Source: Chitinophagaceae bacterium DXS
GTDB lineage: Bacteria > Bacteroidota > Bacteroidia > Chitinophagales > Chitinophagaceae
Direction of reading: 5' to 3'
Assembly: GCA_030345135.1 (NCBI GenBank)
Contig: CP128386.1
Location: 4,284,667-4,348,666, forward strand
DNA length: 64,000 nucleotides
A model generated the notes under the pieces. The model saw only the letters and a list, made by a program, of their open reading frames with translations, was not told where the DNA came from and searched no databases. A program made the translations under genes and the position numbers. Of the stretch, positions 35,788 to 44,400 are shown piece by piece (positions within the stretch are counted from its first letter, which is position 1; every line of letters starts with the position of its first letter).

Positions 35788-36648
35788 TTATTGCGGCGGC
35801 GCCGCGGTTGTATTGTTGTTTACAATTGGCCATATACCAGGCGTTGGAACGCTTACACCTTTTGTACTACCTCTTGTGCTATTATCAGCTCCGAAATAAT
35901 ATAACGGCCATCCTTTATAAGTAAGCTGTGTGCGGCCAAATACCTGGATGGAACTAAAGTCCGCTTTACTTAAAAAACTTGGAACCATATTAACTCCGTT
36001 TATTTCTGCAATTGGCCAAATAGCATTGTTGCTAAAGTCAGGTTTGGTGAACGTATTTGTATTCATCTTGTCCGGCTTAAATGAGTAAAGTGTTTTACCG
36101 ACACTGTCCACAATAAAGAAAGTAGCTTCAGCTCCCGGAGTATAATCGCTTTTATACTGCACACCGTCTAATCCAACAAGCTGGGCTTTGGCAACCATTA
36201 CTGAGTAATCCGGCTTTGCAACAAACCAAATGTTGCTTACATTATCTCCATTAACATCTCCGGCAGCAGCATCGTTTGCATAGTAATAAAGCGGCCATCC
36301 TTTATAAGTTGTCTGCTTAGAGCCATCGGAGCGGGTGATCACAGCGAAGTCGCTGGCATTTAAACCGGCAGATAATGTAGGATTTTCCTTTAGGAATACC
36401 GGCCATACTGCAAGGCAACCACCAGTGCAAGCAGACGCGCCACTTACATCAAGTGAAAAGAAATACAGTGTTCTTCCCATACTGTCCGCCAGGATATTTC
36501 CGAAGGTCGAATTATTGATTAATTGAATACTCGGTTTTGGCGTTGGAGTAGAATTAGAATTATAACTGCTACTCTTAGAGCACGAAACAGACACCAGGCA
36601 TGTTGCAACAACAATATATAACAACCATGAGGTTTTAAACTTTTTCAT
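35788..36648 (-). CDS. COG4315 'secreted repeat' lipoprotein
   Basis: 286 residues. Lipobox TCLVSVSC, then KSSS. Two or more copies of the secreted repeat (PF03640): GRTLYFFSLDVSGAS with CTGGCLAVWPVF in the first, GKTLYSFKPDKMNT with NNAIWPIAEING in the second, and the partner motif TYKGWPLYYY (first) or TYKGWPLYYF (second) after each. The C-terminal tail returns to GIWPIVNNNT. Function unknown in the family; often near redox or stress genes. It faces the ABC1 kinase gene. No operon partner. Confidence 0.88.
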   Translation of the reverse strand: MKKFKTSWLLYIVVATCLVSVSCSKSSSYNSNSTPTPKPSIQLINNSTFGNILADSMGRTLYFFSLDVSGASACTGGCLAVWPVFLKENPTLSAGLNASDFAVITRSDGSKQTTYKGWPLYYYANDAAAGDVNGDNVSNIWFVAKPDYSVMVAKAQLVGLDGVQYKSDYTPGAEATFFIVDSVGKTLYSFKPDKMNTNTFTKPDFSNNAIWPIAEINGVNMVPSFLSKADFSSIQVFGRTQLTYKGWPLYYFGADNSTRGSTKGVSVPTPGIWPIVNNNTTAAPPQ

Positions 36649-36970
36649 TTAATTACGTTTAATGAGGAATTGTGTTTGTTTGCGGTACCATAATTAGTAA
36701 TACGTCGAGATGGCGCCGGGGTTGCCTGGGAGGCAGGAAAAAGCTTAGAGCTAAAGCCCAGAGCTTAGAACCGGATATAGCTACAAATAAGCTACACCGC
36801 TTAATAAAATTTTTCGGAGTAGACATAATAAAGATTGGAAGGCAGTTCTGAGTAGTCGACAATGGCTTTAGTTTTAAGCTTTAGGCTTTGAGCTTTCCCA
36901 TGACTTTTATCATTTTCCATCTCCCCCATCCTCTCCACCTTTGCCGCATTTTTAAATGCAACTGTGAAGA
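36649..36970. other. Intergenic region between divergent genes
   Basis: About 320 bp between the COG4315 gene (minus) and the U32 gene (plus). It has repeat-like AGCTTAGAGCTAAAGCCC words (36743-36772) and a related copy at 36863-36896. A GC-rich patch with a small hairpin (TTGCCTGGGAGGCAG, 36721-36735) is unexplained. CACCTTTG at 36936-36943 could be the -7 element for the U32 gene. No coding frame is convincing. Confidence 0.5.
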
Positions 36971-38215
36971 ATGTCACCTTCTATTGAATTACTATCTCCT
37001 GCCGGAAATTTTGAATCTTTAACTGCAGCCGTCCAGGGAGGCGCCGACGCTGTGTATTTCGGTGTTGATCAGTTGAATATGCGCGCCAGGGCAACGATGA
37101 ATTTTACCTTGCAGGATCTTTCTGCTATCGCTGAACAATGCCACGCAAGCAATGTCCGCGCCTATCTAACGCTGAATACTATCGTGTACGACCACGATCT
37201 TTCCCTGATCAAAACAATTCTTCAACAGGCGAAAGCCTCATGCATCGATGCCGTAATTGCTGCAGATCAGGCCGTTCTTGCTTATGCTTCATCTATTCAA
37301 ATGCCAGTGCACATTTCTACACAGGCAAACATTTCCAATATTGAAGCCATCAAATTCTATGCACATTTTGCGGATGTAATGGTACTGGCCCGTGAACTTA
37401 GCCTGAAACAGGTAAAGACTATTTGTGATGAGATACAGCAACAGCAGATCTATGGACCTTCCGGCAGGCTTGTTAAAATAGAGGTGTTTGCACATGGAGC
37501 TTTATGCATGGCTGTTTCAGGAAAATGTTATCTGAGTCTGCACAGCCACAATGCATCCGCGAACCGCGGGGCATGCATTCAAAATTGCAGGCACAAATAC
37601 CGTGTTACAGATATTGAAGAAGATGTTGAATTGGAGATCGACAACGAATACATCATGTCATCCAAAGATCTGAAGACCATCGACTTTCTGGATGAACTTA
37701 TCGCATCAGGCGTTTCCGTATTAAAGATTGAAGGACGTGGACGTAGTCCTGAATATGTGAAAACGGTAACATCCTGCTATCACGAAGCAATAGACGCATG
37801 CGCAGAAGGCATCTTCAGTGAAGAAAAAATATTTGAATGGACTAACCGGCTGCGGGAAGTGTATAACCGTGACTTTTGGGGCGGTTATTATTTAGGTCAG
37901 AAAATGGGAGAATGGAGCAATGCTTCGGGGTCAAAGGCAACTACTAAAAAGATCTACCTGGGAAAAGGTAAACATTATTATAGTAAAACGCAGATTGCAG
38001 AATTTGAAATAGAAGCTTATCAATTGCATGTTGGCGACCGCATATTAGTCACCGGACCAACAACTGGTGCAGTTGAAACGACAATAAGCTCCCTGCATAT
38101 AAATGATTCAGGAGCCGCAGAATTTGCGACTAAAGGTGATCGATGTGCATTTCCTTTGGAATGCGCTATTCGTCCGTCAGATAAACTTTACAAAATAGTA
38201 AACGCAAATCAGTAA
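36971..38215 (+). CDS. Peptidase U32 family protein (TrhP/RlhA-like RNA hydroxylase)
   Basis: 414 residues, cytoplasmic. N-terminal TIM-barrel start IELLSPAGNFESLTAAVQGG, then the full U32 signature EVFAHGALCMAVSGKCYLS near residue 175, and a cysteine-rich continuation NRGACIQNCRHKY. U32 proteins of this kind (E. coli YegQ/TrhP, RlhA) hydroxylate tRNA or 23S rRNA and carry an iron-sulfur cluster on such cysteines; protease activity is doubtful. A ferredoxin gene follows after three bases, consistent with a redox reaction. Which RNA is the target cannot be told. Confidence 0.88.
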   Translation: MSPSIELLSPAGNFESLTAAVQGGADAVYFGVDQLNMRARATMNFTLQDLSAIAEQCHASNVRAYLTLNTIVYDHDLSLIKTILQQAKASCIDAVIAADQAVLAYASSIQMPVHISTQANISNIEAIKFYAHFADVMVLARELSLKQVKTICDEIQQQQIYGPSGRLVKIEVFAHGALCMAVSGKCYLSLHSHNASANRGACIQNCRHKYRVTDIEEDVELEIDNEYIMSSKDLKTIDFLDELIASGVSVLKIEGRGRSPEYVKTVTSCYHEAIDACAEGIFSEEKIFEWTNRLREVYNRDFWGGYYLGQKMGEWSNASGSKATTKKIYLGKGKHYYSKTQIAEFEIEAYQLHVGDRILVTGPTTGAVETTISSLHINDSGAAEFATKGDRCAFPLECAIRPSDKLYKIVNANQ

Positions 38216-38218
38216 TGC

Positions 38219-38440
38219 ATGCCTACCATTGTTTATAGAAGAAATAAATGCATTGGCTGCAATTACTGCACAGAACAGGCACCGGAATTCTGGCGCATGT
38301 CTAAAAAGGATGGTAAAAGTGTTTTATTGAATTCAATTGAAAAGAAAGGATTCTGGACATTACGCATCCGCGATGAGGAAACTGATATTAATGAAAGGGC
38401 AGCAACAGCATGTCCTGTAAAAGTTATAGAGGTTAGGTAG
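38219..38440 (+). CDS. Small single-cluster ferredoxin
   Basis: 73 residues. Cys11, Cys14 and Cys17 in CIGCNYC plus a Cys-Pro near the C-terminus (ACPVKVIEV) form a single 4Fe-4S site. It starts 3 bp after the U32 stop codon, suggesting translational coupling and a shared function; it may feed electrons to the U32 enzyme or its cluster. The middle segment (KKDGKSVLLN) is typical of short ferredoxins. A hairpin follows the gene. Confidence 0.9.
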   Translation: MPTIVYRRNKCIGCNYCTEQAPEFWRMSKKDGKSVLLNSIEKKGFWTLRIRDEETDINERAATACPVKVIEVR

Positions 38441-38449
38441 CAAAGGGTT

Positions 38450-38477
38450 GTGTCCTACATCTGAAAATGTAGGACAC
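38450..38477 (+). terminator. Hairpin GTGTCCTACAT/ATGTAGGACAC after the ferredoxin gene
   Basis: Perfect 11-bp arms (38450-38460 and 38467-38477) with a 6-nt loop, starting 10 nt after the stop codon. No T-run. Same family as the hairpins at 17414 and 53442. Confidence 0.6.
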
Positions 38478-38622
38478 GTAAAGCCCGAAAAGCTCTGAAG
38501 CATGCAAGTGTCTTACAACTGCGGGGTGTGGGATACTTACTTCACGTTTGAATTGTATATTGCAGATAGCAACCTCGTCTTTTACGATAATTTGTTGTGA
38601 CGGGAAGCGCTCAATTATCCTC

Positions 38623-39447
38623 ATGGCAAAAATATTTACGCTTTTATTGTGTATTGTCTGTACATGCTCCTTCGCGCAAAAGACAGATGAGCATCAAAAA
38701 ATATATCGTGTTCACCTTGGTTACGAATTACCGGCTTCAGTGGCAGCGATCGGGCTTTCCAATCTTGGCTTTAAACAATTGGGAAAGATTGCGTCTCTAT
38801 CGGAAAGTGAAGCAGCTGCATTAGATCCCTACAGCATTAATTCTTTCGACAGACCAATTGCTTTTTTGAATCCTTCAGGATTTGAAAATGCAAGCAAAAA
38901 GTCCGACCTGCTTTTGAATGTGGCGCTTTTCAGCCCGGCATTGCTGGTGATTGACAAGAAAATCCGGCATGACTGGCTGGACCTCCTGACCATGTATGTA
39001 GTAACTCACGCAGTTGACAATGCCCTTTATTTTGCTGCACAGTTTTCCGTCCGCAGGCCAAGGCCTTTTACTTATAATCCTGAAGTGGCCTTGCAGGATA
39101 AGGTGGGTGACGGAAAAACCAATTCATTCTTTAGCGGACACACCGGTTTCGCAGCGGCATCCACATTTTATGCCGCAAAAGTGTATACCGATTATAATCA
39201 CGTCAAAGGCTGGAAGCGAATGATGTGGTATGGCATTGCTTCTGTTCCGCCAGCGGTAGTAGGCTTTTACCGTACACGGGCAGGGAAACATTTTAAGACG
39301 GATGTTATTACCGGTTTTATAGCCGGAGCAGCATCAGGTATACTTGTTCCTGAATTGCACCGGATTAAAAAGAAAAAGGAAAATTTATCATTCGCGCCGT
39401 TTTATTCGGGAGATGCAAGTGGGATTACGGCTACATTGAGATTCTAA
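38623..39447 (+). CDS. PAP2-family membrane phosphatase, exported
   Basis: 274 residues with a signal ending CTCSFAQK. The three PAP2 motifs are visible: RRPRPF (KxxxxxxRP region), FFSGHTGFAA (PSGH) and YRTRAGKHFKTDV (SRxxxxxHxxxD). Acts on lipid phosphates such as undecaprenyl pyrophosphate or phosphatidate in the envelope. The ATG at 38623 gives a normal signal peptide; the open frame extends 25 codons upstream. It stands alone between the ferredoxin hairpin and an alpha/beta hydrolase gene 132 bp downstream. Confidence 0.88.
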   Translation: MAKIFTLLLCIVCTCSFAQKTDEHQKIYRVHLGYELPASVAAIGLSNLGFKQLGKIASLSESEAAALDPYSINSFDRPIAFLNPSGFENASKKSDLLLNVALFSPALLVIDKKIRHDWLDLLTMYVVTHAVDNALYFAAQFSVRRPRPFTYNPEVALQDKVGDGKTNSFFSGHTGFAAASTFYAAKVYTDYNHVKGWKRMMWYGIASVPPAVVGFYRTRAGKHFKTDVITGFIAGAASGILVPELHRIKKKKENLSFAPFYSGDASGITATLRF

Positions 39448-39579
39448 TATAGATTATGCAGCATTTGTTTTTGGCAACATTGTACCCACTCGCCGAAAAA
39501 AATATATGATTAAAGGAACTATTCTCTTCCACTTGAAAATAATACATTAGTTTTTCAGACTGAAAATTTTCAACCTGGC

Positions 39580-40401
39580 ATGACACCAAAAACACTAACA
39601 ACCGACGGCTTGTCCGTTTCTTATCTTGAAGCAAATCCCGGCGCAGAAAAAACAATCTTCTTTATTCATGGTAATTCATGCACTGCCCGCATGTGGAAAA
39701 AACAGTTGACCGACACGGATTTAAAAGATTACAGATTGATTGCTTTCGACCTTCCCGGTCACGGACAGTCTGACAAGTTTCCGTTGGAAAAAACTTATAG
39801 TTTGCCGGCAATGGGTGAAGTGGTCGCCAAAGCGATTGTTGAGCTTAGCGGAGAAAAAGAATATATCGTCGCAGGTTTTTCCCTGGGTACCAACATAGTT
39901 GCCGAAACCCTGGCATTCGATTTAAAGCCTGCCGGTCTTGTATTTGCAGGATCATGCCTGCTCGGAGGAGAAATTGCATTTAGTGATGTTGCTCATCCTG
40001 ATTTTGACGCAACTGTGATCTTTACCGACCATCCGCCAAAAGAGCAAGTAGATAAATTCTGGATCAACGCTTTACCACGCAGCGGAGCTGGCGAGGTAAG
40101 GTTATTCAGGGAAGACTATGATAAGGCAGACCCGCCGTTCCGACCATCTGTGCTGCAAACAGCTTTAAGCGGAACAATAGCTAACGAAATTGAACTGGTG
40201 CAACAATACGGCAGGCCTACTTTTTTCATTTTCGGCCGCGAAGAAGCTTCCGTAAACAACAACTATCTGGATAACGTTCCGTTGCCATTTTGGCGTGATG
40301 CTCCAACAATAGTGCCGGATGCCGGGCATTTTGTTACGTTTGAACAGCCCCGGATTTTTAACCGGTTACTCGCAGAATATGCCGATGAAGTGTTTAAATA
40401 A
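39580..40401 (+). CDS. Alpha/beta hydrolase
   Basis: 273 residues, cytoplasmic. The fold marks are FFIHGNSCTARMWKK (oxyanion region), DLPGHGQSDKF, the nucleophile elbow AGFSLGTNI with its serine, and histidine in DAGHFVTFEQP; the acid is probably in FIFGREEA. An esterase or lipase-like role is likely; the substrate is not predictable. Its 3' end overlaps the convergent LuxR-type gene by 8 bp, so their transcripts are antisense over that stretch. Confidence 0.88.
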   Translation: MTPKTLTTDGLSVSYLEANPGAEKTIFFIHGNSCTARMWKKQLTDTDLKDYRLIAFDLPGHGQSDKFPLEKTYSLPAMGEVVAKAIVELSGEKEYIVAGFSLGTNIVAETLAFDLKPAGLVFAGSCLLGGEIAFSDVAHPDFDATVIFTDHPPKEQVDKFWINALPRSGAGEVRLFREDYDKADPPFRPSVLQTALSGTIANEIELVQQYGRPTFFIFGREEASVNNNYLDNVPLPFWRDAPTIVPDAGHFVTFEQPRIFNRLLAEYADEVFK

Positions 40402-41185
40402 TACCATTTTTTACGGCGAAACTGAGCAGCTCAAATGAATTTTTGCAATCAGTTTTTTGCAGCATGCTTTTGCGGTGATTATTGACCGTATTGATGCTGA
40501 TCCGCATTTTTTCAGCAATTTGTTTGCTGCTCAGTCCATCGCAGATCCATCTCAGCACTTCTGCTTCCCGCCGGCTAATATCCAGCATTGTTAGCTCGGG
40601 ATAGTAATTCTTTTGATAAACAATTTCCGCTTTTTTTGTGCCACCGGGTTTATGCAAACATTCTATCACATGGGTCATGCACTTGTCCCGCTTGAAAGGT
40701 GTTATATCTGTAACATATCCTACTGTTCCAAGCGGAACACCTTCGGGAGATAAAATAAAACTTGACCGTTGAAGGAGCGTTGCAAAATCGCCCTTTTGTG
40801 TTTTTATACGGAATGTGTGTGAGAAGACGAAGTTGACAGATTTTTCCGGCGCGTGATTGCTCAAAAAAGTCAGGTTCTCCGGAAATATGTTTTCGTTGTA
40901 AATTTCAAAATCGTCAGGATGCCATTTACCCACATACGCATCTACACCATTCTTTAAAAAATATGCTGCGGAATAGCCCACAATGTTAATCACCGCTTTG
41001 TGTACATAACCATAGTTTCTTACAGTGTAATCAATCATATAAGGCGCATTCCCGCTGTTAAATGTAAAATCGGTTCTTTCAAACGCTCTTCTCAGAAAGT
41101 GCGCTCCGGTTTTTACAAATGAAGGATTTTCCTGTTTTTGTGCTATTTCAAGGCTGCCGAGAAATGTATGTGAAAGGGGGTACAT
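40394..41185 (-). CDS. PAS-LuxR type transcriptional regulator
   Basis: 263 residues. C-terminal LuxR-family HTH at about 195-255 (LDISRREAEVLRWICDGLSS, KQIAEKMRISINTVNNHRKS). The N-terminal 170 residues look like a PAS-fold sensor (YMIDYTVRNYGYVHKAVINI, SSFILSPEGVPLGTVGYVTD). No receiver-domain aspartate pattern is seen, so it is probably a one-component sensor. Targets unknown. Its 3' end overlaps the convergent alpha/beta hydrolase by 8 bp. It is preceded by a 238-bp gap that separates it from the giant PKD gene. Confidence 0.85.
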   Translation of the reverse strand: MYPLSHTFLGSLEIAQKQENPSFVKTGAHFLRRAFERTDFTFNSGNAPYMIDYTVRNYGYVHKAVINIVGYSAAYFLKNGVDAYVGKWHPDDFEIYNENIFPENLTFLSNHAPEKSVNFVFSHTFRIKTQKGDFATLLQRSSFILSPEGVPLGTVGYVTDITPFKRDKCMTHVIECLHKPGGTKKAEIVYQKNYYPELTMLDISRREAEVLRWICDGLSSKQIAEKMRISINTVNNHRKSMLQKTDCKNSFELLSFAVKNGII

Positions 41186-41362
41186 ATCTAGATCTCAAAT
41201 TTTTAAATAGCTATAAATGGCTATTTTTCGGAACAAGATACATATTTAATTTTACTTAATCAATGTGCAATTACCCTTTTTCGTCCCGGGACCTCTTACT
41301 AACTGTCAGCATGTTTCCCCGAGATTAAAAAACAAAGAATGGCGCCTTATTTATTCCCCCCG

Positions 41363-41384
41363 GGTTGGTTCACTATAACCAACC
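41363..41384. terminator. Hairpin GGTTGGTT/AACCAACC downstream of the PKD gene
   Basis: Perfect 8-bp arms with a 6-nt loop, 40 nt after the PKD stop. The only T-run (CTTTTTTT) lies on the plus-strand side, so termination of the minus-strand PKD transcript is uncertain. Confidence 0.4.
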
Positions 41385-41423
41385 GCTATTCTTTTTTTAT
41401 CTGTTTACAGTTATGCCTTTTAA

Positions 41424-44400
41424 TTACCTTATCAGCAAAACCGTTCCTTTGAGCTGTATGTTTTTGTCTTCCTGGCAAACAGCATCAACTATATAAATAA
41501 AAGTAGAGGATTGGGCTGTTGGCCGTCCACCCACCACACCGTTCCAGCCTGCTTTTATATCATTGGGCGTAAAGTTCTCCCGGTAAAATACAAGTTTACC
41601 CCAACGGTCAAATATTCTGAAGTTTTTTATCTTTTTAAGAGCGTGTCCTCTGATATAGAAAATATCATTTATTCCGTCACCGTTTGGCGTGAAGGCAGTC
41701 GGAATATATACGGCTTCTTTATTGCAAAGCACATGCACAGCAATGGTATCAGACGCCGTACAACCCTCTTGTGTAAGGACACGCAAAACAATAGATTCAT
41801 CATGATCGGCAATAAAGTTGAGATCCTGGCACGATATACATTTTGATGCTGTCGCGATGTTCCACAGATACGACTTGATATTCCCGCTTGCCGATGCGTG
41901 CAAGGTTACCGGACTACCGGCTGGTACAGTAATATCTGAGCCCAACGAAACTATGGGGTTATCCACTACGTTAACCATAACTGATTTCTTCTCGTCGGGA
42001 CAGGCATTTCCACTAACACCGGTAACATGATAAGCAGTTGATGTAAGGGGTGAAGCGATTGGAGATGCTATGGTTGGGTTATTCAGAGAAGCGTAATTAT
42101 CCCAAAGGAACAAAGAAGTGTTAGCGGTTGCCGAAAGCTGAGCTTTTGCACCTTTACATATTGTTTGTGTATCGCAAACTTTCAGATCGACCGGTTTATC
42201 AACCTTCACAAATACACTGTCAGTTATGGAGCAGTTGTACTTATTGGTTGCAGTAAGATAAAAATTGGTTGAGACGAGTGGTTTAACAGATAGCGATGCA
42301 CCGGTTCTGGTAGCTAAATTATCGCCGCTCCCATTGTTCCAACTATAATTGTCTGTACCCGTGGCCCGCAATGTTACTGCAGATCCCCTGCATATTGTTG
42401 TATCGTGCGTTATTACAGGCGAAGGAAGCGGATGAACTATCAACAACATTGAAGAAGAGTCCGTGCAATCATGTTCCGATATCGCTTTGTAACTAACAAT
42501 GTAATTACCTGTATCAGAGAACATTTTTACAGCATGATGAGCGACTCCCTTAACCGGAGTGTTATTAACTATCCATTGGTAACTTATTATTTTATCCTCA
42601 GAAGATGTGAGCGCAATAAAATCTACAGGCGTATTCAGACACGATTCCTTATTGGCAAAAAGTTCAACAGCCGGATTTCCGTAAATTTCAATGGCATTCT
42701 CTTTTGTTAAAGATGAACTACAATTGTTTTCCGTGGTAACATGCAAAGAAGCTGTGTGATTGCCTTTTCCAGCGTAATAGCGCGTTAGTGTAGATTGATC
42801 ATGGTAGATAGAATCATCCAAACGCCATAAATAACCGGTGATTGGAAAGGCGGATGAAGAAGTATTAATGAAACTGACATTTCCCGCACCGCAGCGGACG
42901 GAATCCAACACAAGAAAATCTGCTTTAACCGAGTCGATTGTAATTGTCATTATTGCAGAATCCGTGCAACCATTTTTTGTTGTTGATATTAGTGTTAAGT
43001 TATGCTTACCTGATTGCCGATAGTTTGTATTTAATATTGTATCTGCCGAAACAAAAGCCCCATCTATCAGCCACGAATAAGAATGAATGGGATCGGCACT
43101 TGTAATATCCGGTTTATAATTCAATACCGGTGAATCAGAAGGGAGGCAAATAACGTTATTACCCTTTATGTTTAGGACAGGTGATTGATTTAAATGAATG
43201 GTAATCGCATCACTTTTGTCCGTGCAACCATTTTCCGTGGTTACAAACAATGCCGCTTTCACATCGCCGTAAAGATCGTATTTGTGTGAAGTCCCATTGT
43301 TTGCAACGGAATAATTTCCATCACCGAAATCCCATTCTGCTTTCGCTATTGTATTTGCCGGTGTTGAAGTATTTGTAAAGAAAATATTTCTGTTTTCTCC
43401 ACAGATAGAATTCGCAGATGTAGTAAAACTGGCGCGTACATTATCTATGACAATTCTTTTGGAGGAAGAATCAATACAACCATTAATTGTTGTGGCAATC
43501 AACTTCAGATCATGAACACCTGCCTGACGATAATTGACATTTGGATGCTCATTTGTTGAAATCAGCGAATCATTTATCAGCCATTTATAAGTTTCAATAG
43601 CATCCGGACGCTCAATTCCAGCCGAATAATCAAAGGATGCTACCTCTTTTGCAAGACAAACTACTTCCCTGCCATTAATAGAAACTACCGGTTCCTCATA
43701 GATACTCACTTTTTCGTTCGCGCTCGCTTCGCAACCATATTCATTTTTTATTTCCAGGGCAATTTCATATTCTCCAGGCGTATTGTACTTGAATGCAGTG
43801 GGATGTATCTCATCAGAAATCAATTCGCCATTCACTTTCCATTTGTACGATGCTATTTCCGAAACTGCAGAAGCCGCAGAAACTTCTTTCACCGAAGCAG
43901 TGCCATTACCGCAAAAACGGAGGGAATCAAGTTGAAAAGCAGCAGATACTTTATCTACAATAACACTGTCTTCATTTACAAGCGAAATATGGCAACCTTC
44001 ATCACTGGATATAATCACATTCGGCAAATATTTTCTGGGAGCCGTATATGTATGTGTTTGAGCAAACGCAGTTGGATCTACAGGTAACGTTCCATCACCA
44101 AAATCCCAACTGTAACTAGTTACATTTTTTGTGTCTGTAACCTTCATCTCAAAATCAAAAGGCACGCAGCCAACTGTGTTCTCATACCGCAATTTACCAG
44201 CCGGTCCTTTGATGTGTATGGGTTTTGTTATTTCATCAATGCAACCATCCACTCCCTCAACATGCAGCTTTATCATATAATCACCGCCCATCTCGTAAAG
44301 ATGTCCGGATATATCTTTTTGGGCAGAACTACCTCCCTCACTAAAAGTCCATGTGCCTGGGCCGGCATTAAAAGATTTATTCGTACAGCTAACAGCGACA

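Noticed and set aside
36659-36862. 67-residue minus-strand frame upstream of the COG4315 gene
   Set aside because: Covers repeat words and the GC-rich patch; no signal or domain.
36971-38215. Secreted collagenase-like protease
   Set aside because: No signal peptide; the cysteine-rich U32 signature and ferredoxin partner point to an RNA-modifying enzyme instead.
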